A DNA stretch of 64,000 nucleotides from an uncultured Arthrobacter sp. (GTDB taxonomy: Bacteria; Actinomycetota; Actinomycetes; Actinomycetales; Micrococcaceae), in assembly GCF_947495145.1 (NCBI RefSeq), contig NZ_CANLXP010000008.1, forward strand, positions 62,001 through 126,000, read 5' to 3'. The notes beneath the pieces are model-generated. The model was not told the origin of the DNA and ran no database searches. It saw nothing but the letters and a program-made list of their open reading frames with translations. Shown piece after piece: positions 25,110 to 33,022 of this stretch. Made by a program: the position numbers and the translations under genes. Position 1 is the first letter of the stretch; each line of letters starts with the position of its first letter.

Positions 25110-26573
25110 ATGAGCACCGCCCCCAATACTCTTCCTGCAGAGCAGCAGGCCGATTCGAAGCCGGAGCAACGCGAACGCGCCCGAGTGGTTCTGATCGGTA
25201 CCGGATCGCGTGCCGAGATGTACGTGCAGGCAGCGCTCGGCGATCACTCGTCCTCGGTGGAGCTCGTGGCCATCAGCGACACCAATCCGGGGCGGGTTCA
25301 GTACTACCTCGCCCGTGCCGTCGAACTCTCACCGGCGACGGCGGTGACGCAGTTCCAGCCTCAAGACCTGACCCGGTTCATCCGCGACAACCGCATTGAC
25401 CGCGTCATCGTGACCACGCCCGATTACACGCACGCCGATTACATCGTTGAGGCGCTGGAAGCAGGTGCCGATGTCGTCGTAGAGAAGCCGCTCACCATCG
25501 ACGCGGAGGGCTGCCACCGGATCTCCGACGCGATCGACCGCACCGGCCGCGACGTCGTCGTCACCTTCAACTACCGGTATTCGCCCCGTAACAGCGCGCT
25601 GAAGGAGATCATCCAGAGCGGCGCGATCGGTTCGGTCACTTCGATCGACTTCAGCTGGATGCTCGACACCGTCCACGGCGCCGACTACTTCCGCCGCTGG
25701 CACCGGCAGAAGGAGAACTCCGGCGGGCTCCTGATCCACAAGGCGTCCCACCACTTTGACCTGGTCAACTGGTGGATCGACGACGTCCCCGAACGCGTCT
25801 TCGCCAGCGGCGGGCTCCGTTTTTACGGCGACCGCAACGCTGCGGGCCGAGGGCTGACGGACCGGCCGGAGCGCGGAACCACCGACTCCGCCGCGGGGGA
25901 TCCGTTTGCCCTTGACCTGCGCGAGGATGAGCGGCTCAACGCGCTCTACTACGCCAACGAACACCACGACGGCTACCAGCGCGACCAGGACGTTTTCGCC
26001 CCGGGCATCACCATCGAGGACAACCTTGCCCTCGTGGTTGACTACGCCGGCGGCCCGACTCTCAGCTACTCCCTCAACGCGCACAGCCCTTGGGAGGGCT
26101 ACCGCGTGGCAGTGAACGGCACACAGGGCCGCGTGGAGCTCGAAGTCGTGGAACGCGCCGCGGTGTCCAACAGCACCGAACAGAAGAACGTCGTCGATCC
26201 CAGTGCCACCCCGGTGGAGGAAGACGACGCCGTCCGCGTCAACGGAGAACGCCTCATCCTGCAGCGCCACTGGGAAGCTGCCGTGGAAGTGCCGATCGTG
26301 AACGGAGAGGGCGGCCACGGCGGCGGTGATGCGCTGCTGCTTACCGACCTGTTCGAAGGGCCGGGGGAGGACCCATTGGGAAGGCCGTCGGGATACCTGG
26401 ACGGACTACGCGCCGTCGCTGTCGGCATTGCGGGGAACGCCTCGCTCGAATCGTCGCTCCCGGTTCGCATCAGCGAACTCGGCCTCGGCGCGGATCTCAC
26501 CGAACGCACCGAACTCACCGACCGCGCCGAAAGCAACGACCGCACCGAAAGCAAGGAGAATCGCCGTGGCTGA
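25110..26573 (+). CDS. Gfo/Idh/MocA family oxidoreductase
   Basis: A 487-residue NAD(P)-dependent sugar oxidoreductase. The Rossmann motif VVLIGTGSRAEMY is at 27-39, the signature EKP at 125-127 and the C2-type substrate domain contains WHRQKENSGGLLIHKASHHFDLVNWW (about 197-222), where Lys and His residues usually act in catalysis. It is longer than the ~340-390 typical length because of an insertion around 225-260 and a charged, repetitive C-terminal tail with ERTELTDRAE-type units. It is the first gene of an operon with an SDR, KdgD and an enolase-superfamily enzyme, so it likely oxidises the sugar or sugar acid at the start of the route. The exact substrate is unknown. Confidence 0.88.
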   Translation: MSTAPNTLPAEQQADSKPEQRERARVVLIGTGSRAEMYVQAALGDHSSSVELVAISDTNPGRVQYYLARAVELSPATAVTQFQPQDLTRFIRDNRIDRVIVTTPDYTHADYIVEALEAGADVVVEKPLTIDAEGCHRISDAIDRTGRDVVVTFNYRYSPRNSALKEIIQSGAIGSVTSIDFSWMLDTVHGADYFRRWHRQKENSGGLLIHKASHHFDLVNWWIDDVPERVFASGGLRFYGDRNAAGRGLTDRPERGTTDSAAGDPFALDLREDERLNALYYANEHHDGYQRDQDVFAPGITIEDNLALVVDYAGGPTLSYSLNAHSPWEGYRVAVNGTQGRVELEVVERAAVSNSTEQKNVVDPSATPVEEDDAVRVNGERLILQRHWEAAVEVPIVNGEGGHGGGDALLLTDLFEGPGEDPLGRPSGYLDGLRAVAVGIAGNASLESSLPVRISELGLGADLTERTELTDRAESNDRTESKENRRG

Positions 26574-27528
26574 GCGGGCGCAGACCACAGTCCTCATCAC
26601 GGGCGGATCCGGCAGGCTGGGCCGCAGTGTGGTGACCGGCCTCGCAGAGGCAGGGTACGACGTCGTCTCCGTGGACCGCGCGCCGGTTCCCGACGGTGTG
26701 TTTCCCCACCAGGTGCGTCAGGAGTCGGTTGACCTGTTGGAACCGGGCGTTGCCCGCCGTGTGATTGAGGAGCACCGGCCCGACGTCGTCATTCACCTTG
26801 CCGCGATTGCCGTTCCGTTCAGTGCGCCGGAGGATGTCATCCTGCAGACCAACGGTCAGTTGGCGCTGCAGGTGATGGGTGCGGCCACCGACCTCGGGGT
26901 CGGCAGGATCATCACCGCTTCCAGCCCAACGGTGCTCGGCTACGGATCCCCGGCCGGCTGGATGCCGGAGGCCTTCCCCCTCGACGAGCAGACGACGCCG
27001 AAACCGTGGCACGCGTACGCCCTTTCCAAACTTCTCGCCGAGCAGACAATGCGTATGTTCGCCGCAGCGCAGGGTGAGCGGATCCGCTACGCCGCGTTTC
27101 GGCCCTGCTACGTTATTTCGCCGGAGGAATGGGCGGGGGCGCCGACGCAGCAGGGGAACACCGTCGTCGAACGGCTGGACGATCCGTCGCTGGCCGCGTC
27201 GGCAATCTTCAACTACGTTGACGCCCGCGATGTGGCGGATTTCCTGGACGTGCTGATGCAGTCCATGGATCGGATCCCCAACGCCGAGACCTTCTTTGTG
27301 GGCGCAGCCGACGCGATGGCCCGCGAACCGCTGTCCGAACTCATTCCGCGCTATCTGCCAGCGGTGGGTGCGCTCGCCGCCGGTCTGCACGGCACCAGCC
27401 CGGCGTTTTCGATTGAGAAGGCGCGGAGGCTGCTCGGGTGGGAGCCGAAGCGCAGCTGGCGCACCGAACTTCCCGAGGAAGATTCCCGCGACCAGCAGTT
27501 AGCCTCCGCAATCCAGGAAGCCAGGTAG
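26566..27528 (+). CDS. NAD-dependent epimerase/dehydratase family protein (extended SDR)
   Basis: A 320-residue extended SDR. The nucleotide motif is TGGSGRLG near residue 13, VIHLAAIAVPF follows, and the active-site YxxxK is in HAYALSKLLAEQ. The GTG start (26566) is chosen from the AAGGAG six bases upstream and the position of the Rossmann fold; it overlaps the previous gene by 8 bp. In this operon the plausible role is oxidation of a uronate to an aldarate or lactone, as done by uronate dehydrogenases of the same fold, but this protein is longer and the assignment is inferred from context only. Confidence 0.85.
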   Translation: MAERAQTTVLITGGSGRLGRSVVTGLAEAGYDVVSVDRAPVPDGVFPHQVRQESVDLLEPGVARRVIEEHRPDVVIHLAAIAVPFSAPEDVILQTNGQLALQVMGAATDLGVGRIITASSPTVLGYGSPAGWMPEAFPLDEQTTPKPWHAYALSKLLAEQTMRMFAAAQGERIRYAAFRPCYVISPEEWAGAPTQQGNTVVERLDDPSLAASAIFNYVDARDVADFLDVLMQSMDRIPNAETFFVGAADAMAREPLSELIPRYLPAVGALAAGLHGTSPAFSIEKARRLLGWEPKRSWRTELPEEDSRDQQLASAIQEAR

Positions 27529-27531
27529 ATC

Positions 27532-28437
27532 ATGCAGTTCAATGGAGTGCTGTTTTTTCCCGTTACGCCGTTCACGCCGTCCGGCTCGGTCGACACCGCG
27601 AAACTTCGCGAACACATCGAGTCGCGGCTGAGTTTCGGGCCCGGGGGTGTCTTTCCGGCCTGCGGTACCGGAGAGTTCCACGCGCTCGATATCGACGAGA
27701 TCCGCGCCGTCGTCACCACTGCGGTGAGCGCAGTCAACGGGCAGGTCCCGGTGGTAGCCGGCGCGGGCGGCCCGCTGGGCCACGCCCGTGCCGCGGCGCG
27801 AGTCGCAGAGGAGGCGGGGGCTGATGCCCTGCTCGTGCTGCCGCCCTACCTCGTCAAGGGCCCGGCCGACGGACTGGTGGCGTATGTCGAGGAGGTGGCT
27901 GCGGCATCCAGCCTACCGGTCATCATCTACCACCGGGCCAACGGCGCCTTCACCGCCGACGCCGTTGCCCGCCTGGCGGCGAATCCGAAGGTGGTCGGGT
28001 TCAAGGACGGCGTGGGCGACGTCGGGCTTGCGCAGGAAATCGTGTCAGCCGTAGCCGCCACAGGCCGCACCGACTTCCTGTTCTTCAACGGGTTGCTCAC
28101 GGCCGAGCTCAGCCAGGGCGCATACCGGGGGCTCGGGATTCCGCTCTACTCCTCCGCCGCGTTCGCCATGGCGCCCGAGATCGCCATCGCGTACTACCGG
28201 GCCTATATCGACAACGACGAGGCAGCACGGCACCGCCTGCTCGAGGGCTTCTACGCACCGCTCGTGCGGTTGCGCGACCAGACGCCGGGCTTCGGTGTCT
28301 CGCTGATCAAGGCCGGCCTGCGGCTGGACGGGCTCGACGTCGGCTCTGTCCGCCCGCCGTTGGTCGATCCGACCGAGAGCCAGTTGGTGGAACTCAAAGC
28401 CATCCTTGCTGCCGGCCGTGAGCTTGTGGGCGAATGA
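27532..28437 (+). CDS. kdgD: 5-dehydro-4-deoxyglucarate dehydratase (DapA family)
   Basis: A 301-residue class I aldolase-fold enzyme. It should dehydrate and decarboxylate 5-dehydro-4-deoxyglucarate to alpha-ketoglutarate semialdehyde. The N-terminus NGVLFFPVTPFTPSGSVD, GTGEFHAL (46-53), Tyr133 in IIYHRANG and the Schiff-base Lys158 in VVGFKDGVGD match the KdgD subgroup rather than DapA or NanA. It starts 3 bp after the SDR stop and overlaps the next gene by 4 bp. The neighbouring dehydratase would supply its substrate. No semialdehyde dehydrogenase gene is in the operon. Confidence 0.85.
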   Translation: MQFNGVLFFPVTPFTPSGSVDTAKLREHIESRLSFGPGGVFPACGTGEFHALDIDEIRAVVTTAVSAVNGQVPVVAGAGGPLGHARAAARVAEEAGADALLVLPPYLVKGPADGLVAYVEEVAAASSLPVIIYHRANGAFTADAVARLAANPKVVGFKDGVGDVGLAQEIVSAVAATGRTDFLFFNGLLTAELSQGAYRGLGIPLYSSAAFAMAPEIAIAYYRAYIDNDEAARHRLLEGFYAPLVRLRDQTPGFGVSLIKAGLRLDGLDVGSVRPPLVDPTESQLVELKAILAAGRELVGE

Positions 28438-29507
28438 CCGCGAAAATCACCGGCCTTTCCGCGCGCCTTATTACGGTGCCGCTGCAGCGCCCCTGGGGCC
28501 CCGACGTACCGGAAAACCATTTCATTGCGACGACGGTGACAACCGATGACGGCGGTATGGGCTACGGCTTCTCGTGGACACCGACCATTGGGCCGCAGGC
28601 AGTGCTGGCGCTGCTGGAGAATGACATCGCGCCGTTCGTGGCAGGACTGCCGGCGCGAGCGGAAGAAATCTGGGACGCACTGTGGGTTCGGCTTCACGAA
28701 GCGGGCGGGGGAGGGCTGACCACCATCGCGATGGCCGGCGTCGACCTTGCCCTCTGGGATTTGGCCGGACGGCAGGCGGGTTGCTCGGTACCGGACCTGT
28801 TGGGCCGGCGTCGTGAGACTGTGCCTGTATACGGGTCCGGGGTGAACCTGCACTACAGCCTTGATGAACTCATTGAGCAGACCCAGCGCTGGGTCGCCGA
28901 GGGCAGGCAGGCCGTCAAAGTGAAGGTGGGGAAACCCGATCTCCGCGAGGACGCCGAGCGGATCGCCGCCGTGCGGGAGGTAATCGGCCCCGACCGTGCG
29001 CTCATGATCGACGCCAACCAGCGGTGGGACCTGCCCACCACCCTGCGCGCTCTCGACCGGCTCGGCGAATACGGCCTGCACTGGCTCGAGGAGCCCATCC
29101 GTGCTGATGATTTGTCCGCTTACCGGCGGTTGCGGCGCTCCTCTCCGGTGCCGATCGCACTGGGCGAGAACGTGCACACCATCTACCGGTTCCGGGACTT
29201 CATCGAAGCCGACGCGGTGGACATCATCCAGCCCAACATTGTCCGTGTCGGCGGGATCACGCCGTTCCGGCGCATCGTTGAGCTGGCGCGGGCCAACAGC
29301 ATCGCGGTGGCGCCGCACCTGCTTCCGGAACTTTCGGGGCAGCTTGCCTCCACGCTCGCCGAGACCGCCTGGGTGGAAGCGGTCGACGGCGCCACCCTGG
29401 CTGAGCTGGGCGTCCTCGCCGGACCGTCACCGGTGAGCATCACGGAGCACGGGCTCACGGTGACCGGTCAGCCGGGGCTGGGGTTGGAGCTCCGCGCCCC
29501 CCGTTGA
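28434..29507 (+). CDS. Enolase-superfamily sugar-acid dehydratase (mandelate racemase/MLE group)
   Basis: A 357-residue enzyme with the capping domain and barrel of the mandelate racemase/muconate lactonizing group. The base motif KVKVG gives Lys162 and Lys164. Metal ligands are Asp193 (MIDANQRWD), Glu219/220 (HWLEEP) and Glu245 (ALGENVHT). His295 in APHLLPE with an upstream Asp forms the second base. This is the pattern of acid-sugar dehydratases. In the operon it would convert an aldarate to 5-dehydro-4-deoxyglucarate for KdgD. Its stop codon lies inside the stem of a family B hairpin. Confidence 0.88.
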   Translation: MTAKITGLSARLITVPLQRPWGPDVPENHFIATTVTTDDGGMGYGFSWTPTIGPQAVLALLENDIAPFVAGLPARAEEIWDALWVRLHEAGGGGLTTIAMAGVDLALWDLAGRQAGCSVPDLLGRRRETVPVYGSGVNLHYSLDELIEQTQRWVAEGRQAVKVKVGKPDLREDAERIAAVREVIGPDRALMIDANQRWDLPTTLRALDRLGEYGLHWLEEPIRADDLSAYRRLRRSSPVPIALGENVHTIYRFRDFIEADAVDIIQPNIVRVGGITPFRRIVELARANSIAVAPHLLPELSGQLASTLAETAWVEAVDGATLAELGVLAGPSPVSITEHGLTVTGQPGLGLELRAPR

Positions 29508-29562
29508 GTTGGCAGGACACGCCCCTAATGAAGAGTCTTTCGGGGCGTGTCCTGCCAACTCA
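29505..29562. terminator. Family B hairpin copy 2 acting as bidirectional terminator
   Basis: A perfect 21-bp stem (29505-29525 with 29542-29562; core GGCAGGACACGCCCC) closes a 16-base loop. It overlaps the stop codons of both convergent genes. The sequence is an inverted copy of 6406-6455, including a loop that matches in most positions (GAAAGACTCTTCATTA versus GAAAGACACCTCATAA). Confidence 0.85.
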
Positions 29563-30648
29563 CGGGGCGTGGCGGAGTGCCCGGTCGGCTGATGCGAGGA
29601 GCAGGTCCACCAGGGCGATGAGTTCGTCCAGAGCCGCTGCCGGGTCCTCGTCCGGGAGGCTTCCTCGCCGTGGCGGCTGACCCCTTTCAATGCCGGCGAC
29701 GACGTCGGCCGCAAGCTTCCAGCGCAGCGCGATCGCGGCGTCGAACCCCAGACGCACCTCCTCGAACGTGATATTGCCCGCCTCTGCCCGGAGGGCTTCG
29801 GCATAGGTCACCAGGGCATCGTCGACGATCGGCATCACGACGCCGGCCAGAGCGTCACCCCGCCGGACGGAGGCGAAGAGAAGTGACGCCAGGTCCGCTC
29901 CAACCGGACCGGCGCCGACGGATTCCCAGTCGATCAGCACGGTCCGACCGGCCGAGGAGAAAACGTTCGCGCCAACCGCATCATGGTGGCAGAGGGTATG
30001 CGGAAGAGTCTTAAGGATTTCGCGGTAGCGGGACTGCCTGAAGACGAGTTGCTCGGCGGCGGCCATCCGGTCACCGAGGCGGGAGACCGCGCCGGGGTCG
30101 CCGCGACGCAGCGTGGCCAGACCCTGTTCGACGGCTTCGGGCTGGCTATGGCGGTCGATCCATCCAGTGAAGTGCCAGGGCTCGGAGAGTTCGCGGCCGG
30201 CCCACCGGCCTCCCATGCCGCCCAGGTTACGCGCAGCGGCGAGGATCGTCTCCGCGTCCAGCGGCCGGGATCCCTCATGGCGAATCTCCTCAAGCCACAG
30301 GGTCATCCCTCCATCCGGATCGAGTAGCTTCCCGTGGAGTCGCGGTGTGCCGATCCCGAGAGCGACATCGTCGAGCACTCCGGAGGCGTACGCATCAAAC
30401 TCGCGCCTGCCGTTATCCAGCAAGTATGGGGAGGCCAGAAGAGGTCCTTCAGTACGCTTCTCGATCATGGACCACTGAATGCGCTTGCCGTCGACGATTG
30501 CGGTCCCCTGAAGCCGGCTCACCGTCCGGTGCGCGAGGAAAGCGTCGTAATCCAGATCGGTCCGTTTTACATCGGCCAGTTCGGTAACGCGGCCGCCCAC
30601 AGCGTCGGCGACGGCTGATTGCAGCGATTCGTGCAGCACATCGTTCAC
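29560..30648 (-). CDS. Aminoglycoside-phosphotransferase/choline-kinase-fold protein
   Basis: A 362-residue protein with the APH kinase-like active site: LCHHDAVGANVF (the HxDxxxxN catalytic loop) and LIDWESVGAGP (metal-binding Asp). The N-terminal lobe lacks an obvious glycine loop. The substrate is unknown; such proteins phosphorylate small molecules and need not confer drug resistance. It converges on the sugar-acid operon and shares its terminator hairpin, and is probably a single-gene unit. Confidence 0.75.
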   Translation of the reverse strand: MNDVLHESLQSAVADAVGGRVTELADVKRTDLDYDAFLAHRTVSRLQGTAIVDGKRIQWSMIEKRTEGPLLASPYLLDNGRREFDAYASGVLDDVALGIGTPRLHGKLLDPDGGMTLWLEEIRHEGSRPLDAETILAAARNLGGMGGRWAGRELSEPWHFTGWIDRHSQPEAVEQGLATLRRGDPGAVSRLGDRMAAAEQLVFRQSRYREILKTLPHTLCHHDAVGANVFSSAGRTVLIDWESVGAGPVGADLASLLFASVRRGDALAGVVMPIVDDALVTYAEALRAEAGNITFEEVRLGFDAAIALRWKLAADVVAGIERGQPPRRGSLPDEDPAAALDELIALVDLLLASADRALRHAP

Positions 30649-30786
30649 GTTCCACAGACTAGCGTTGGGCGTTGGGTATGAAGTGCAGGGGTCAGGCCCA
30701 CCCTTCCAAATTCAGCGGCAAGCGAGGCTCGATGGTGCCGCTATCCAGCGTCACGATGCTGGTGTGCGCTGAAGTAAGCCAAGACC

Positions 30787-31881
30787 CTAGGGGATGAGAT
30801 TCTCGGCACGATAACGGTCGAAGAGGGAGACGAACGCCTCGAGCGTCCGCCGGTAGCCGGTGAAGCCGGCGTCCCGGCTCTTGCCCATGTCGGTGACCAC
30901 CTCGATATCGCGGCCCAGATCACCGTCCGTGTGCCACCACGAGGCCATGCGGTCCAACCGTGGTTCTGCCAGTCCATGCAGCCGGGCGAGCTCTGACCAC
31001 TGATCCTCCCGGCCCGCCATAGCCTCCTCAAGGGGCCGTGGTGCCTGGCTATACCCTTCCCACTCGACGCCGAAGTAGGCCGCGAGCTTCGGCCACATCC
31101 ACCGCCACCGGAAGACGTCCCCATTGACGATGTTGAAGGCCTCGTCTGCCGCGCCGGGCGTGGTGGCGGCCCACACCATGTGCTCTGCGAGGAGCCCGGC
31201 ATCGGTCATGTCGGTCAAGCCGTTCCACTGGGTTTCTGAACCCGGAAAGACGAACGGTTCACCTCGTTCCCTGCAGAGCGTCGCCTGCGTCGCGAGCGTC
31301 AGTCCCATGTTCATGGCATTGCCCACGGCATGACCAATCACGGTGTGTGCACGGTGCACGGACCAGGTGAACCCCTGCTTCGCGGCCGCCGCGAACAGTT
31401 CATCCTCCTGCGCATAGTAGAAGTTCCGGACGGGCAGGCGGGGTTCCTCCTCATGGAACGGCGTGTCTGCCATCTGCCCCGCAGCGTAGGCCTCGAAGGG
31501 GCCGAGGTAGTGCTTGAGGCCGGTCATCAGGGCCACGTGCGCCACGTCCTTGTCCTGAAGCGCACTCAGCAGGTCACGCACCATCCCGGCGTTGACCGCG
31601 ATGTTCTCCTCTTCGGTATCCTGCCTCGACCAAGCGGTGAAAAAGACATGCGTGGGCTGCTCCGGAACGAGAACCGCAGACAGGGACTCGAGCGAAGTCA
31701 GGTCCGCTGACAGCCAGCGCACGCCCTCGCGATCAGCTCCTGGCCTTCGGGACAGTGCCAGGACAGACCATCCCTCGCTCGTAAGCTTCTCGACAAGCGC
31801 CGAGCCGGCGATGCCCGTCGCGCCCACCACCAGTGCCGTCCGGGCTGCGCTGTCTGCTGTCTGGTCCTCGGGGAATGTCAT
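30787..31881 (-). CDS. SDR of the PRISE type (progesterone 5-beta-reductase/iridoid synthase-like)
   Basis: A 364-residue NADPH-dependent reductase-like protein. The nucleotide motif VVGATGIAGSALV (18-30) is followed by LSRRP. TGLKHYLGPFEAY gives Lys123 and NFYYAQEDEL gives Tyr155/156, the two signatures that set PRISE enzymes apart from classical YxxxK dehydrogenases. These enzymes reduce activated C=C bonds of enones. It lies 35 bp downstream of the M24-like gene on the same strand and may be the tail of that transport operon. The physiological substrate is unknown. Confidence 0.85.
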   Translation of the reverse strand: MTFPEDQTADSAARTALVVGATGIAGSALVEKLTSEGWSVLALSRRPGADREGVRWLSADLTSLESLSAVLVPEQPTHVFFTAWSRQDTEEENIAVNAGMVRDLLSALQDKDVAHVALMTGLKHYLGPFEAYAAGQMADTPFHEEEPRLPVRNFYYAQEDELFAAAAKQGFTWSVHRAHTVIGHAVGNAMNMGLTLATQATLCRERGEPFVFPGSETQWNGLTDMTDAGLLAEHMVWAATTPGAADEAFNIVNGDVFRWRWMWPKLAAYFGVEWEGYSQAPRPLEEAMAGREDQWSELARLHGLAEPRLDRMASWWHTDGDLGRDIEVVTDMGKSRDAGFTGYRRTLEAFVSLFDRYRAENLIP

Positions 31882-31915
31882 ACAGGCGACAAGACCCGGC
31901 GCCGGATGAATATTC

Positions 31916-33022
31916 CTAGATCTCCAGCGTCATTGGCCTCAGCAGGCCGTTCACCTCGACCGTCGGCCAGCGCTCGTCGACACTCAGCACCCGGATCCCT
32001 TCGGCAGTCAGCAGTACCGTGTCCTCAATCTTCACGCCCGGACCCGATGGGTTCCAGGTGAACGCCTGATTCAGGACCACCTCGTCGTCCGTGGACCCAG
32101 TCACGCGGGGATCCCTGCCCGCATATCCCGCGGGGCCGCCCTGATGGTGCAGCCGCCACTGATCCGCGCCGAACCCATGCGCTTCGTAGGAACCGCGGAT
32201 AACGTCGAAGATACCGTCGAGCCGGGCGCCAGGAACGGTCGCTCGGAAGATGTCGGCCTCGACCGCCGCGATCCGCGCCTCGGCATCGCGCTCGGCAGCC
32301 GTCGATCCGTCAAAACGAACCCACCGCGTAACGTTCGCCACCATGCCGTTACGCCGGGCGCACACCACGGCCATGGCGCGCCGCCCCAGCGGAGCCGACG
32401 TCGGCAGCGGGTGGCGGAAGGCCGAGCGTTCCCGGCCGTTGCAGAGCAGGACCAGCGGCTCCGCGCCCATCGCAACCACCCGTGCGGCCAGCTCGGCGGC
32501 AACATTGCGCTCGGTTGTATGCGGCCGCGCAGCCGACAGCACATCGGTCATCGCCCTCGCCACCTCGCGGTTGAGCTCCGTGTACTGCTCCGTCTCCACC
32601 GGAAGAAGGGCCTGCCGTGCTTCGCGCAGCTCCCGCCGCACGCTTGCCTCGTCGAGTGGCTCGGAGGGGGAGAGCCGGCGGGCCACGTCGTGCATCGATC
32701 CGTGCCAGGCGACGGGATGAACGACGACGTCGGCAGGCAGCTCCTCGCGGATCAGCCGGTCCGCTTCGTTATTGAAGGTGACCAGGTGGTCGCGTTCGCG
32801 GTCGACCAGCAGCATCGCAACCGGATCGCCGGCGAGACTGATGTGCAGGCGGCTTCCGCCCAGGTACCAGGTCATCGCTGTGTTTGTGGTCAGCAGCAGC
32901 GAATCGCGGCCGGCGCGGTCGAGGATGTCCAGGACCCGGTTGCGCTTGATGGCGCGTTCGTCAGCGAGATCCGCTACCGGATCCGCAAGGGACTCGAGTC
33001 CGGGGGCTGAAGTGGTGGTCAT
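31916..33022 (-). CDS. Divergent M24 (creatinase/aminopeptidase fold) protein
   Basis: A 368-residue protein with the two-domain creatinase/prolidase layout: an N-terminal domain (about 20-140) and a pita-bread domain with FRHPLPTSAPLGRRAM (202-217), HHQGGPAGYAGRDP (292-305) and NPSGPGVKIEDTVLL (324-338). The two metal-binding Asp residues expected in the DxG...D segment are absent from AVVCARRNGMVANVTRWV (218-235), and the usual EPG Glu is replaced by NPS. It is therefore probably not a normal dimetal aminopeptidase and may be a metal-free hydrolase like creatinase. It overlaps the Gfo/Idh-PmoA gene by 4 bp, which points to a role in the same catabolism. Confidence 0.75.
   Translation of the reverse strand: MTTTSAPGLESLADPVADLADERAIKRNRVLDILDRAGRDSLLLTTNTAMTWYLGGSRLHISLAGDPVAMLLVDRERDHLVTFNNEADRLIREELPADVVVHPVAWHGSMHDVARRLSPSEPLDEASVRRELREARQALLPVETEQYTELNREVARAMTDVLSAARPHTTERNVAAELAARVVAMGAEPLVLLCNGRERSAFRHPLPTSAPLGRRAMAVVCARRNGMVANVTRWVRFDGSTAAERDAEARIAAVEADIFRATVPGARLDGIFDVIRGSYEAHGFGADQWRLHHQGGPAGYAGRDPRVTGSTDDEVVLNQAFTWNPSGPGVKIEDTVLLTAEGIRVLSVDERWPTVEVNGLLRPMTLEI

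Noticed and set aside
26326-26565. N-terminal extension of the extended SDR by 80 residues
   Set aside because: The stretch overlaps the coding part of the preceding oxidoreductase in another frame and has no SDR character; AAGGAG before GTG 26566 marks the real start.
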